DNA from: WHSW01 sp963705955
GTDB taxonomy: Bacteria > Actinomycetota > Thermoleophilia > Solirubrobacterales > 70-9
Direction: 5' to 3'
DNA length: 64,000 nt
Assembly: GCA_963705955.1 (NCBI GenBank)
Contig: CAVPLH010000006.1
Span: 1,658,326-1,722,325, forward strand
Within the stretch, counting starts at the first letter, position 1, and every line of letters starts with the position of its first letter. Position numbers and translations under genes: made by a program. A model generated the notes under the pieces. That model saw only the letters and a list, made by a program, of their open reading frames with translations, was not told where the DNA came from and did no database searches. Positions 16,804-26,147 of this stretch are shown piece after piece.

Positions 16804-19053
16804 ATGAGTCAGCCCCGCAGCCTCGCAGCCCGCGCCGGGCGCTGGAGCGCAACCCACCGGAAGACGGCGATCTGGGGCTGGCTGGCGTTCGTGTTCGTTT
16901 CCTTTGCGATCGGCGGCGCGGTTGGGACGAGGGTCCTTCAGCAGGACGAGCTCGGGGTGGGCGAGTCCGGGCGCGCCGCCCAAACGATCGACGGGGCGTT
17001 CCCGAGGAGCGCCGCCGAGCTCGTCCTCGTCCAGAGCGACACCGAGACGGCGACAGACCCGAGCTTCCGCGCCGCGGTCGCGGACCTGCAGCGCCGCCTC
17101 GCGCAGGTGCCCTACACCCAGGATTTCGAAAGCCCCTACGCGGCGGGCAACAGCGGTCAGATATCCGCCGACGGCCACTCCGCCCTGGTTCGTTTCAAGA
17201 TCGCCGGCGACGACGCGGAGACGGAAGATCGAGTCGGGCCGGCCCTTGATGCGGTCAGCGCCGCGCAGGCGGCCAACCCGGGCTTCACCTTCGGCGAGAC
17301 CGGCGACGCCAGCGTCAGCAAGTCGCTCAACCAGGCGATCAGCGATGACTTCAAGCAGGCGCTGTTCACATCGCTGCCGATCACCCTGCTGATCCTGCTG
17401 CTCGCTTTCGGCGCGCTGGTGGCTGCCGGGGTGCCGCTGCTGCTGGCGCTGACCGCGGTGCTGGCGACGATCGGGCTGATGGGCCCGATCAGCCAGATCA
17501 GCGGCGTGGACAGCTCGGTCAACGAGGTGATCCTGCTGATCGGGCTTGCGGTCGGGGTCGACTACTCGATGTTCTATTTGCGCCGCGAACGCGAGGAACG
17601 CGAGTCCGGACGCAGCGAATCGGCGTCGCTCGCGGCGGCGGCCGCAACCTCCGGGCGTGCGGTGATGATCTCCGGGCTCACGGTGATGATCGCGATGGCC
17701 GGGATGTACCTGGCGGGAGCGTCGACATTCCAGTCGTTCGCCACCGGGACGATCCTCGTCGTCGCGGTCGCGGTGGTCGGCTCGCTGACCGTTCTCCCGG
17801 CGACCTTGGCGTGGCTCGGTGACCGGGTCGAGAAGGGAGGGGTCCCGATCATCAAGGACCAGCCGTGGAACGCGGGAGAGAGCACCCTGTGGTCTCGGAT
17901 CCTGAACCCGGTCCTCCGTCATCCCGCCATTTCGGTCGTCGTCGCGGGAGGCCTGCTGGTTGTCCTGTCGATTCCTGCCTTCGGCCTTCACACGGCGAAT
18001 CCGAGCGTCAGGACGCTGCCGCAGGACCTCGCGGTGATCCAGACCTACAACGCGATTCAGGAGGTCTTCCCGGGCGGACCGATCCCGGCGATTGTCGCGG
18101 TCAGCGCCGAGGACGTGACCTCACCCGAGGTAAAGACCGCGATCGAAGATCTGGTCGGGCAGGCTTCCTCGAGCGCAGACTTCGAGCAGCCGATCACGAC
18201 CGAGGTCAGCTCCGACCGCACGGTCGCCCAGGTCAGCATCCCGCTGGCCGGGGACGGCAGCGACTCGCAATCGACTGCGGCGCTTACCGCGCTGCGAGAC
18301 AGCCTCATTCCGGCGACGGTCGGAAGCGTGCCGGGCGTCACCGCCGACGTGACCGGCTACACCGCCGACTCGGAGGACTTCACCGACACGCTGAAGTCAC
18401 ACGCCCCGCTGGTGTTCGCATTCGTGCTGGTGGCGGCGTTCATCCTGCTGCTGTTCACCTTCCGATCAATCGTCATCCCGATCAAGGCGATCGTCCTCAA
18501 CCTGCTCTCGGTCGGGGCGGCGTACGGGATTCTCGTCTGGATCTTCCAGGAGGGCCATCTCGAGTCGCTGCTCGGCTTCGAGTCGACCGGGGCAATCGTG
18601 TCGTGGATGCCGATCTTCCTGTTCGTGGTCCTGTTCGGGCTGTCGATGGACTACCACGTGTTCATCCTCACCCGGATCCGCGAGGCCTACGACCGCGGGA
18701 TGCCGACCGACGAGGCGGTGGCACACGGGATCAAGACCACGGCGGGCGTGGTGACGAGCGCCGCGGTGGTGATGATCGCGGTGTTCGCGATCTTCGCCAC
18801 CCTGTCGTTGCTGATCTTCAAACAGCTCGGCGTCGGGCTGGCGATGGCGGTTCTCATCGACGCGACGATCATCCGCGGCGTGCTGCTGCCGGCGTCGATG
18901 AAGCTGCTGGGCGATTGGAACTGGTACCTCCCGGGCTGGCTGGAGTGGCTGCCCCACGTCACCCACGAACCCAAGCTGGAGCCGCTCGAGCCGGGCGAGC
19001 GCGAGGCGGGCCGGGGTGGGCCGGAAGCAAAGCCCGCAGACGGCGGGGCTTAG
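16804..19053 (+). CDS. MMPL/RND-family membrane transporter
   Basis: A 749-residue proton-driven transporter of the MMPL type. The layout is one N-terminal helix (about residues 22-45), an outside domain, five helices, a second outside domain and six helices, duplicated in the family way. Conserved intramembrane 'GLAVGVDYSMFYLRRERE' and 'LFGLSMDYHVFILTRIRE' carry the proton-relay Asp-Tyr pairs. Such proteins export lipids, siderophores or drugs. Substrate is unknown. The small lipoprotein gene follows on the same strand about 140 bp later. The frame is intact, unlike the second MMPL gene at 30408. Confidence 0.9.
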   Translation: MSQPRSLAARAGRWSATHRKTAIWGWLAFVFVSFAIGGAVGTRVLQQDELGVGESGRAAQTIDGAFPRSAAELVLVQSDTETATDPSFRAAVADLQRRLAQVPYTQDFESPYAAGNSGQISADGHSALVRFKIAGDDAETEDRVGPALDAVSAAQAANPGFTFGETGDASVSKSLNQAISDDFKQALFTSLPITLLILLLAFGALVAAGVPLLLALTAVLATIGLMGPISQISGVDSSVNEVILLIGLAVGVDYSMFYLRREREERESGRSESASLAAAAATSGRAVMISGLTVMIAMAGMYLAGASTFQSFATGTILVVAVAVVGSLTVLPATLAWLGDRVEKGGVPIIKDQPWNAGESTLWSRILNPVLRHPAISVVVAGGLLVVLSIPAFGLHTANPSVRTLPQDLAVIQTYNAIQEVFPGGPIPAIVAVSAEDVTSPEVKTAIEDLVGQASSSADFEQPITTEVSSDRTVAQVSIPLAGDGSDSQSTAALTALRDSLIPATVGSVPGVTADVTGYTADSEDFTDTLKSHAPLVFAFVLVAAFILLLFTFRSIVIPIKAIVLNLLSVGAAYGILVWIFQEGHLESLLGFESTGAIVSWMPIFLFVVLFGLSMDYHVFILTRIREAYDRGMPTDEAVAHGIKTTAGVVTSAAVVMIAVFAIFATLSLLIFKQLGVGLAMAVLIDATIIRGVLLPASMKLLGDWNWYLPGWLEWLPHVTHEPKLEPLEPGEREAGRGGPEAKPADGGA

Positions 19054-19111
19054 CAGCAGCTCCCGCATGCGTCCTGGTCCGCCGGTGCCGCCGCGGTTGC
19101 TACGCTCCCGC

Positions 19112-19140
19112 GCCGGTACTGGCATCGTGCCGGTACTGGC
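19112..19140 (+). promoter_or_regulatory. Tandem near-palindromes upstream of the lipoprotein gene
   Basis: GCCGGTACTGGC occurs at 19112-19123 and again at 19129-19140, a 17-bp period. Each copy is close to its own reverse complement (10 of 12 positions). They lie 52-80 bp before the ATG at 19192 and look like adjacent repressor half-sites. The cognate regulator is not evident nearby. Confidence 0.4.
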
Positions 19141-19191
19141 AAAGGAGACGGGGTAGGCGCGCGTCGCTGGCCCACGGAAGGGAAGGACGAC

Positions 19192-19674
19192 ATGGGTAAC
19201 CGATGGGCGATTGTGCTCGGCGTGGCTGTGGCCGGCGTGATGGTGCTCGGCGCCGGCGCGTGCGGGGGTGACGACGACGAGGGGACGACCGAGGCCTCCG
19301 CCGAGGCGGTCACGGTGACGACCAGCGACACCGCGGACGGCTACACCTGGGATCTCTCGGCGACGCCGACTGCCGAAACGACGTCGGTGACCCTGAAGAA
19401 CGAGAGCAAGGAGGGCCACGGGCTGGTGTTCGCGAGGCTGGGCGAGGGATACACCGTCGACGAGGCTTACAAGCTCCAGGGAAAGCAGGGGTCGGCCACG
19501 GAGGTCATTCGCCCCACGGGCGCCGGACCGGGGAAATCCGCGACTGCGGACGTGACGGAACCGCAGACGAAATCGCTGCAGGCCGGCGAATATGTGTTGC
19601 TCTGTCCGCTCACCGGCAAGAACGGCCCTCATTACAAGCTCGGTCAGCTCGCGGAGTTCACGATCAACGACTAG
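19192..19674 (+). CDS. Cupredoxin-like lipoprotein
   Basis: A 160-residue lipoprotein. The signal segment ends in a lipobox, VLGAGAC, with Cys24 as the predicted lipidated residue, followed by an acidic DDDEGTTE linker. The rest resembles a single cupredoxin beta-sandwich with 'KEGHGLVFARLGEG' (His76) and 'GEYVLLCPLTGKNGPHYKLG' (Cys138, His147). The spacing of these residues suggests a type-1 copper site in which the usual axial Met is replaced, perhaps by Gln152. This is inferred; metal binding may also be lost. Anchored outside the cytoplasmic membrane. GGAAGG precedes the ATG. Confidence 0.65.
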   Translation: MGNRWAIVLGVAVAGVMVLGAGACGGDDDEGTTEASAEAVTVTTSDTADGYTWDLSATPTAETTSVTLKNESKEGHGLVFARLGEGYTVDEAYKLQGKQGSATEVIRPTGAGPGKSATADVTEPQTKSLQAGEYVLLCPLTGKNGPHYKLGQLAEFTIND

Positions 19675-19747
19675 CGGGGCCCTCGAAGCCGCCGGGCTCT
19701 CGAGGTAGGCGGCGAATCGAGCGGGCGGTCACGGCAGATCCTCGTCT

Positions 19748-20104
19748 TCAGATCTGCAGCCGCCCGAGCGCCGCCCGAATCCGCTCCTGGCTCTCCGTGT
19801 CCAGGACCGGCTCGTGCTCGAGCCAGAGCACGAAGGCGTGTACCCAGAGCAGCCGCACGTCCATGTCGAGCTCGCTCGCGTAGGCCATCAGGACCTCCTC
19901 GGGCTTTCGCGGCCAGGCGCTGCCGTCCTCAAAGCGCGCGATCGTCGCCTGGTTTACCTCGATCGCCGCCGCGATCCGCACCTGGACGACGTGGCGCTCC
20001 TCGCGCGCCTGGCGACAGGCGCGCCCCAGCCAGGGCAAAAACGGACGCGCGATCCCCTCGGCCTCGGCCTCCATGCCCGGAGTTCTATCCGAGCGGCGCG
20101 CCAT
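19748..20104 (-). CDS. XRE-type helix-turn-helix protein
   Basis: A small DNA-binding protein whose HTH resembles XRE/Cro: 'LGRACRQAREERHVVQ' then 'IAAAIEVNQATIARFEDGSA' followed by 'AYASELDMDVRLLWVHA'. The start is uncertain. ATG 20104 (MARRSDRTPGMEAEAEG) gives 118 residues, ATG 20074 gives a slightly shorter form, and the open frame extends to 20233. No clear ribosome site separates them. AT-rich DNA at 20150-20210 probably holds the promoter. It faces the 3' end of the lipoprotein gene. Target unknown. Confidence 0.65.
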   Translation of the reverse strand: MARRSDRTPGMEAEAEGIARPFLPWLGRACRQAREERHVVQVRIAAAIEVNQATIARFEDGSAWPRKPEEVLMAYASELDMDVRLLWVHAFVLWLEHEPVLDTESQERIRAALGRLQI

Positions 20105-20279
20105 CAGCCGCGAAAGCTCGCAGACCGGGCCCCTATGCGCTCCCCATCTTCGTCCCAAACATATGTACTGACTTGCATCTTCACAATCGATATGATACAA
20201 CATCCCACGCAAGGGCGCCGACGAAGCACGCATCCGGTGCCGATCGGAGTCACCGGAGACAGAGAACCTCGGCGAGCAC

Positions 20280-20329
20280 CCTCCCAGGATCAGGCCCTCC
20301 AGCTAGGGGGTGGGCCTGATCGTGGGAGG
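20280..20329. repeat. 18-bp-arm inverted repeat
   Basis: Bases 20280-20297 (CCTCCCAGGATCAGGCCC) and 20312-20329 are inverted copies with one mismatch, separated by a 14-base loop. It lies in the roughly 400-bp gene-free space between the XRE gene and sulP. The stem is much longer than ordinary terminators here and has no T-run. It could be a structured RNA element, an attenuator or a recombination site. Confidence 0.6.
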
Positions 20330-20440
20330 TCCAACGGAGGGCGGCACGGACGCCGCGGCGGCATGGACGCCGCACCTTCCACGTCTTGCGCCACGTTCAG
20401 CCCTCGGTCCTGAATGTCGCGACGCACGCGTTTGACGAAC

Positions 20441-20472
20441 GACGAGGGCCTCGCTCCGGCGGGGCCCTCGTC
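20441..20472 (-). terminator. Hairpin terminator after sulP-type gene
   Basis: GACGAGGGCC (20441-20450) and its reverse complement (20463-20472) form a 10-bp GC-rich stem with a 12-base loop. It starts 32 bases after the stop of the SulP gene on the reverse strand. GC-rich stems without a strong U-tail are normal terminators in actinobacteria. Confidence 0.6.
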
Positions 20473-20503
20473 CTGTCTGCACCGGCGCGAGCCGCGGTCC
20501 CAA

Positions 20504-22198
20504 TCAGCGCTCGGCAAGGAGCCGCGTTACAGCCTGGTCGACACTTGGATACGCGTAATCGAGGATCGAGTCGCCCGGGGCGGCATCGAGGACATCACGA
20601 ACCTGACCGATGTCGCGCGCGATCGCCAGCCGGACGCCGTTCGCCCGCAGCTCTCGCGCCACCTGGTCGAGCATCTGGGCGGCGGTCACGTCGATGAATG
20701 GCATCGTCTCCGCGTCGATGACGACTGCGTGAACTTCGTCGCGGCGAGCCGCGGCGCGGATCTCGGCTGCGACCGCCCCGGCATTGGCGAAGAACAGCCC
20801 GCCCTCGATCCTCAACACCGCGATGCCCGCGACGGACTGGTTGTCCGGATGCCGATCGAGATCCGAGAAGTGACCGCTGATTCCGAGGACTCTCCCGAGC
20901 TCGGCGACCGGCGGCCGCGAAGCACGGTAGATGAGGAGCAGCAGCGAGATCAGTACCCCGACGAACAGCCCCGCCAGGGTGCCGAAGATCATCACCCCGA
21001 GCATCGCGGCGACCGCCGCAATGAAGTCCGCCCGTGCCGCGAAGCCGTAGGCGCGCCCGAGCCGGCTGCTGTAGACCCGGTAGAAATCGCGTAGCGCCGC
21101 GAGGTCGATCAGGTCGATCAGGGCGACGATCACGATCGCCGCCAGTGTCGCCAAGGGCAGGCTTTCGAACAAGCCGGTGAGAAACAGCAGGGTGAGCAGC
21201 GTCAGGGCGGCGACGATCAGACCGACGAGCTGGGTCCGCCCGCCGGCGGTGCTGTTGACCGCCGTCTTCGAGAGGCTCCCGTTGACGGCGAAGCCGCCGG
21301 AGATCCCGCTGCCGAGGTTCGCTGCGCCGAGGCCGATCAGCTCCCGGTTCGGGTCGATCTCCTGGTGCTCCCGCTGGGCGTAGGTCTCCGCGGTCCCGAG
21401 GCTCTCCGCAAAGCCGATGAGCATCACTCCCAGGGCTGCAGCGATCAGGCCCCCGAAGCGCTCGAGGCTGACATCGGGGAGATCCAGCGAGGGCAAACCG
21501 GGGTCGATCGAGCCGACGATCGGCACGCCGTGCGCGCCGAGGTCGAAGAGCTCGACCGCGCCGATTCCCAGGACCACGGCCGCCAGCGGCCCCGGGATCG
21601 CCGGCGCCACTCGAGGAATCCCGAAGAGCACCGCGAGGGACCCGACCCCGACCAGGAGCGTGAGGCCGTCGGTCTCATCGATGTTGACCAGGAAGTCCCA
21701 GGCCCGCTCGAAGAAGTCGCCGTGGCCGGACTCGACTCCGAACAGCTTCGGTATCTGGCCGACGATGACCGTCAGCGAGAGGCCGATGATGAAACCCTTG
21801 AGCACGGGCTCGGAGATGAAGTTCGCGAGGAAGCCGAGGCGCAGGAGGCCGGCGACCAGCGCGGCGAGCCCGACGCAGATCGCGAGCGCAGCCGTCGTCA
21901 CGACGAACTGATCTCCGTTGCCCGCGACGGCGTTCCCGACAACCGCAGCCGAAACGGCTGCCGCGGCGGCCGATGGCCCGGTGATCAGCTGGCGAGAACT
22001 GCCGAAAGCCGCGTAGAGAATCAACGCCGCGGGCGCGGCGTACAGACCCACGACCGGTGGGACTCCGGCGATCGTCGCGTATGCCAGGGCCGAGGGCACC
22101 AGAATCGCCCAGACGGTCAGCCCGGCGATCACGTCCCTTTGAGCCCAGTCGCGCTGGTAGGACCTCAGCGATGGAAAGACGCGCTCACGGAGCTTCAC
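20504..22198 (-). CDS. SulP-family anion transporter with STAS domain
   Basis: A 564-residue SLC26/SulP permease. The N-terminal two thirds contain about 12-14 hydrophobic segments with the signature 'AGLTVWAILVPSALAYATIAG' split around residues 23-43 and 'GLGAANLGSGISGGFAVNGS' near 280. The C-terminal STAS domain (about residues 440-560) runs from 'VAGIAVLRIEGGLFFANAG' through 'VVIDAETMPFIDVTAAQML'. It moves sulphate, bicarbonate or another anion across the cytoplasmic membrane. No carbonic anhydrase is adjacent, although a relic of one exists at 56.9 kb. Intact frame. Confidence 0.9.
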   Translation of the reverse strand: MKLRERVFPSLRSYQRDWAQRDVIAGLTVWAILVPSALAYATIAGVPPVVGLYAAPAALILYAAFGSSRQLITGPSAAAAAVSAAVVGNAVAGNGDQFVVTTAALAICVGLAALVAGLLRLGFLANFISEPVLKGFIIGLSLTVIVGQIPKLFGVESGHGDFFERAWDFLVNIDETDGLTLLVGVGSLAVLFGIPRVAPAIPGPLAAVVLGIGAVELFDLGAHGVPIVGSIDPGLPSLDLPDVSLERFGGLIAAALGVMLIGFAESLGTAETYAQREHQEIDPNRELIGLGAANLGSGISGGFAVNGSLSKTAVNSTAGGRTQLVGLIVAALTLLTLLFLTGLFESLPLATLAAIVIVALIDLIDLAALRDFYRVYSSRLGRAYGFAARADFIAAVAAMLGVMIFGTLAGLFVGVLISLLLLIYRASRPPVAELGRVLGISGHFSDLDRHPDNQSVAGIAVLRIEGGLFFANAGAVAAEIRAAARRDEVHAVVIDAETMPFIDVTAAQMLDQVARELRANGVRLAIARDIGQVRDVLDAAPGDSILDYAYPSVDQAVTRLLAER

Positions 22199-22255
22199 GG
22201 CGGGAAGTCAACCTACCCCTCCAGCCGCAGTTCGCGTGACCAACGGGTGGAATGC

Positions 22256-23112
22256 CTACAAGGCCGAGGCGAGGAGGTCGACGACGGGCTTTGCTTGCCA
22301 GCTCTCATCCCAGAGGCCCCCGAACCCTCCGGGCGGGGAGGCCGCCCGGTGCATCGGCGAGTCGACGGAGAGGAACCAGACAAACGGGACGTCGGTGGCC
22401 AGCAGCGCTTCGTAGAAGCGTTTCTGGTTCGCGGGCGTGGCACCCGGGGCTGCTTCGGGAGGAACCGCGCCGCTCGGGAACGACGTTTCTTGCACTGCGA
22501 CGACCCGGTCGGCGGGCATGCCCGGGGTTCCGGCGACGAGTTGGTAGGCCTCGGCAACCCAGTTGGCCGCAGTCAGCGGATCGTTCCGATGGAGGACCCA
22601 CCAGGGGTGGACGTTCAGGAACGAGAAGTCGCCGACGCCGTCGCCAGGTCCGGGAAGGACTGCCAGTCAGGCGGCTGGAACCCGGTGGTGACAGGACGCC
22701 CGAATCGTTCCCGGGCCTCGTCGACCTCGCGGACGAGTCGATCGTGATCCGCGATCCCCTTCTGGATGATCTCGTTGCCGACACACACGGCGTCGACCGC
22801 GTCGACCGCCGCGTCCAGGTTCGCCTTCTCCGCGGCGAGGAGCTCGTCGTTCTGCCACCACAGCTTCGCCACGACGTGTTCGAACCCGCAATCCTTGGCG
22901 ATCTGCGGGGCCCGCTCGAGCCCGAACGCCATCGTGTTGGTGACCAGTCCCCGGAACCCTGCGGCATGCAGGCGCCCGAGCTCGGCGGTGAGCTGCTCCT
23001 CGGTGGCGGGATGCGCCCCGGCGAGGAAGTCGAACGGTGGTCCCGGGCCGTAGTTGACCCAACCTCTGGCGGTCCGTAGCGACTCGAGAACGTCCACGGC
23101 CATCCGCGGCAT
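22256..23112 (-). CDS. GH17-like glycoside hydrolase (one frameshift)
   Basis: TIM-barrel protein resembling family 17 beta-1,3-glucanases. It has 'GWVNYGPGPPFDFLAG' at the start, an acid/base motif 'VCVGNEIIQKGI' (Glu114) and a nucleophile motif 'VAVQETSFPSG' (Glu near 208) followed by 'ATPANQKRFYEALLATDVPF' as in the family. The frame is lost at about 22641; adding one base after 'SFPDLA' restores 'GVGDFSFLNVHPWW'. No signal peptide is seen, so it may act inside the cell or be exported by another route. Length near 285 residues is short for a fungal enzyme but usual for bacterial relatives. Confidence 0.62.
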
Positions 23113-23175
23113 CGTAGGCTACTCTCGACTCCGCGGGCGGGGTCTCGGATCTCTCGTCAACAAGCGCCGAACCTG

Positions 23176-23592
23176 GTGTCGAACAAGGCAATTGTCGAGA
23201 CGCTCGTCTCCGCGATCGATCAGGCGGACGAAGCCTCCCTGCGGAAGATCGTCGACGAGCGCCTCGTCTCGCACGGCGCGTTGGGCGACGTGCACGGTGC
23301 CGACGGATTCATCGGGATCATGTTGCAGAACGTACGTCGAGGGTTCCCGGACGCGCACGTCGAGCTGGTCACGATCATCGAGGAAGGTGACATGGCCTCG
23401 TTCCGGCTCGATGGCTCAGGTACCCACCTCGGGCCGTTCCTCGGTGTCGAGCCAACGGGCAAGACGATTCGCATCCGCGGAATCCACCATGTGCGAATCC
23501 GCGACGGCCGCATCGTCGAGCATTGGCAAGGACCCGACATCCTCGCGATGCTCCTCGACATGGGGCTCTTTCCTCCGACCGCTGAAGGCTGA
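23176..23592 (+). CDS. SnoaL-like polyketide-cyclase-fold protein
   Basis: A 138-residue SnoaL-family protein starting at GTG. It contains 'DERLVSHGALGDVHGADGFI', 'VRRGFPDAHVELVTIIEEGD' and 'IRGIHHVRIRDGRIVEHWQG', which match the ester-cyclase SnoaL group more closely than the 'ENVEIVRR' group elsewhere in the window. Divergent from the GH17-like gene and convergent with the GNAT gene. Such proteins cyclise or bind small hydrophobic molecules; the natural ligand here is unknown. Confidence 0.75.
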   Translation: MSNKAIVETLVSAIDQADEASLRKIVDERLVSHGALGDVHGADGFIGIMLQNVRRGFPDAHVELVTIIEEGDMASFRLDGSGTHLGPFLGVEPTGKTIRIRGIHHVRIRDGRIVEHWQGPDILAMLLDMGLFPPTAEG

Positions 23593-23605
23593 GCGGCGAG
23601 ATCGA

Positions 23606-24440
23606 TCAGCCGAACTCGAATGTCGTGACGCCGAACACCCGGTCGGTGTCCTCCGGCGGCCGGCCGCCGCGGTACATCCGCACGGTTTCGAACGACGGCT
23701 CCATCTCGCGAGACGCGCTGAGCCGTCCAGCCGCGTGCGTTGGCGGCGGGGATGTCGACGAAGACGTCGCCTGCAGGGCGGGCGGCGGCGATCAGACCGG
23801 TCAGCAGCAGGTCGGCGATCTCCTCGTCATCGGCGAACAGCGGCCCGACCTTGGCGCCGACCGCGCACTCCCGCACCACTCCGTAGCCGGCAAGCGCGCC
23901 GTTCGTGACGCAGGCGAGCGCGCAGCCGGGCGGTCGGTCGATCCAGGCGCCCACGAAGCGCGGCCGCGCGGCCCCGAAGATGCTCGCGTCGAATGCCAGG
24001 AGCTCGTCGAAGGGCACCGAGGACAGCTCCACGAGCCCGTCGGGGCGCTCGCCGTCGGCCGTCGTGCGCCAGCGAACGTTCCGGTGGGCGAGCTCGAAAC
24101 CGCGGCGCTCGTACGAGCCCTGCTGCGCGAGCACGCCGTCCAGCCCGATGACTCGCCGGCCGGCCCGCTCGAGCGCGCGGTCGAACAGGGCGGCGCCGAG
24201 ACCGCGGCCGCGAAGCTCGGGTCGCACGATGTAGAAACCGATGAACGCGTAGCTCTCGCCGTACAGGGCGCAGGAGACGGTTGCAACGATCTCGTCGTGC
24301 CGCTCCGTCGCGAGGAAGGCGTCGGGATCCGCGCGCAGGAATCGCTCGGCATCATCGAGCCCCGGGTTCCAGCCCTCGGCGGCGGCCCAGGCGACCGCGG
24401 CTTGGGCCGCACGACGCGCCACCATCCTCTCCTCCGACAT
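23606..24440 (-). CDS. GNAT-family N-acetyltransferase, two-domain type (frameshifted near its end)
   Basis: Acetyl-CoA-dependent acyltransferase of about 277 residues. The N-terminal GNAT core shows the acetyl-CoA loop 'VRPELRGRGLGAALFDRALE' and 'LAQQGSYERRGFELAHRNVR'. A second acetyltransferase-like half follows ('GCALACVTNGALAGYGVVRE', 'VGPLFADDEEIADLLL'). After 'FVDIPAANA' the frame shifts somewhere in 23720-23755 and continues as 'MEPSFETVRMYRGGRPPEDT' to the stop at 23606. ATG 24440 has a purine-rich AAAGGGCGG upstream; ATG 24425 is an alternative. Substrate unknown. Confidence 0.72.
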
Positions 24441-24601
24441 GCCGGGCCGCCCTTTTCGCTGAGCTGGGCGATCGAGTCTAGCCTCGGTTGCCGATCGTGC
24501 CGAGATCGCCGAGCGTCCCGAACGGATGAACTTCTTGGCCCGATCAGGCAGAGGAGTAGGATCGCGAATGCCGGGTGCCAACCAACCAGCGGGAGGTTGA
24601 G

Positions 24602-26116
24602 ATGACCAGGGTCGTCACGTTCCATTCAGGCCTGCGCCGCCGTTTGGCGTGCGCCGCGGCGCTCGCCGCCGTGGCGTTGCTCGTAACCGCCGTGGCGGCG
24701 TCCGCGGCCGTGCCGCTGACGCAGATCAGCGCCGACCCGTTCACCAACGCGACCAGTCAGCACGCGACGGAGGTCGAGCCCGACACGTTCGCGCACCACG
24801 GCACGGTCGTCAGCACCTTCCAGGTAGGGCGCTTCTTCAACGGCGGCGCGACCGACATCGGGGCGGTGCGCTCCGGCGACGGCGGCGTCACGTGGGATGC
24901 GCCGGCGTTCCTGCCCGCCCAAACATTCAGCGCGGACCCGCCGTTCGGAGACCCGGACAGCCCGTTCGAGCGCACGAGCGACCCGGCCGTCGCCTTCGAC
25001 GCGGCCCACGACGTCTGGATGATCTCGTCGATACCCCTCCTGCCGAACACGACGGTCGTGCCGACGGTGTTCGTCAGCCGCTCGACCGACGACGGCCGGA
25101 CCTGGGGATCGCCGATCTCGATCCCGCCGCCCGCCTCGAAATCGGTCGACCTCGACAAGAACTGGACCGCCTGCGACAACCACCCAAGCAGCCGGTTCTT
25201 CGGCCACTGCTACACCGAGCTCGACAACTTCGGGGATGGTGACCGCGAGCTGATGAGCACGTCGACCGACGGCGGCCTGACCTGGAGCCAGCCGATCCAG
25301 AGCGCCGGTCACGACAAGGGCCTCGGCGGCCAGCCGGTCGTCCAGCCCGACGGGACCGTGATCGTGCCGTACGAGGCATTGAACGGGAAGATCGAGGCGT
25401 TCCGGTCGACCGACGGCGGCGCCTCCTGGACGAAGGCGGTCACCGTCGGCAATATCCGCTTCCACGGCGTCGCCGGCAACCTGCGCACGAGCCCGCTGCC
25501 GACCGCGGAGATCGCAGCCGACGGCACCACGTTCGTCGCCTGGGAGGACTGCCGCTTTCGCAAGCGGTGCGGGTCCAACGACATAGTCTTCAGCCGCTCG
25601 CCCGATGGCGTTGACTGGACTGACACGGCACGCATCCCGATCGACGGCGTCAACAGCGGCGCCGACCACTTCATCCCGGGCCTGGCGGTCGACCCCGGCA
25701 CTTCCGGTGACGACTCGCACCTGGCGCTGACGTACTACTTCTACCCGGACGCGACGTGTGCCGGGGGCTGTCGGCTCAAGGCCGGTTACATCTCGTCGCC
25801 CAATGGCGGCGCCACGTGGGGCGACCGGACCGTGCTGACGAAAGCGATGTCGCTGAGCGACATCGCCCAGACGTCCCAGGGGCCGATGGTGGGCGACTAC
25901 ATCTCGACCTCGATCTCCGGCGGCACGGCAACCACCGTCGTCGCGATCGGGCTGCCGCACAGCGGGAGCGCGTTCGACGAGGGCATGTACGCGCCCGTCA
26001 GCAAGCTGCCGATCGCCTCGGCCGCGCAGGCGACCCGGCCGTCGACCACAAGCGGCGCGAGCCCGATCACCGGTCAGGGCATCGGCGAGACGCACCACGC
26101 GCTGAGAGACGACTGA
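24602..26116 (+). CDS. Secreted sialidase-like (BNR/Asp-box) propeller protein
   Basis: Exported protein of 504 residues with a signal peptide at about 1-35 (ending AASAAV). The body carries several Asp-box-like loops: 'RSGDGGVTWD', 'RSTDDGRTWG', 'TSTDGGLTWSQ', 'RSTDGGASWTK' and 'SPNGGATWGD'. These mark the blades of a sialidase-type propeller. The cysteine-rich 'KNWTACDNHPSSRFFGHCY' probably forms disulphides. The sialidase catalytic Arg triad cannot be confirmed by eye, so enzyme activity is uncertain. ATG 24602 follows GGGAGGTTGAG; an in-frame GTG at 24575 is less likely. Confidence 0.75.
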   Translation: MTRVVTFHSGLRRRLACAAALAAVALLVTAVAASAAVPLTQISADPFTNATSQHATEVEPDTFAHHGTVVSTFQVGRFFNGGATDIGAVRSGDGGVTWDAPAFLPAQTFSADPPFGDPDSPFERTSDPAVAFDAAHDVWMISSIPLLPNTTVVPTVFVSRSTDDGRTWGSPISIPPPASKSVDLDKNWTACDNHPSSRFFGHCYTELDNFGDGDRELMSTSTDGGLTWSQPIQSAGHDKGLGGQPVVQPDGTVIVPYEALNGKIEAFRSTDGGASWTKAVTVGNIRFHGVAGNLRTSPLPTAEIAADGTTFVAWEDCRFRKRCGSNDIVFSRSPDGVDWTDTARIPIDGVNSGADHFIPGLAVDPGTSGDDSHLALTYYFYPDATCAGGCRLKAGYISSPNGGATWGDRTVLTKAMSLSDIAQTSQGPMVGDYISTSISGGTATTVVAIGLPHSGSAFDEGMYAPVSKLPIASAAQATRPSTTSGASPITGQGIGETHHALRDD

Positions 26117-26147
26117 TCACCGCGGCCACCCGCGCCGGTGGCGACGG

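Noticed and set aside
19748..20104. Toxin-antitoxin module around the XRE gene
   Set aside because: No small toxin-like gene overlaps or adjoins it; the neighbouring space carries only hairpins.
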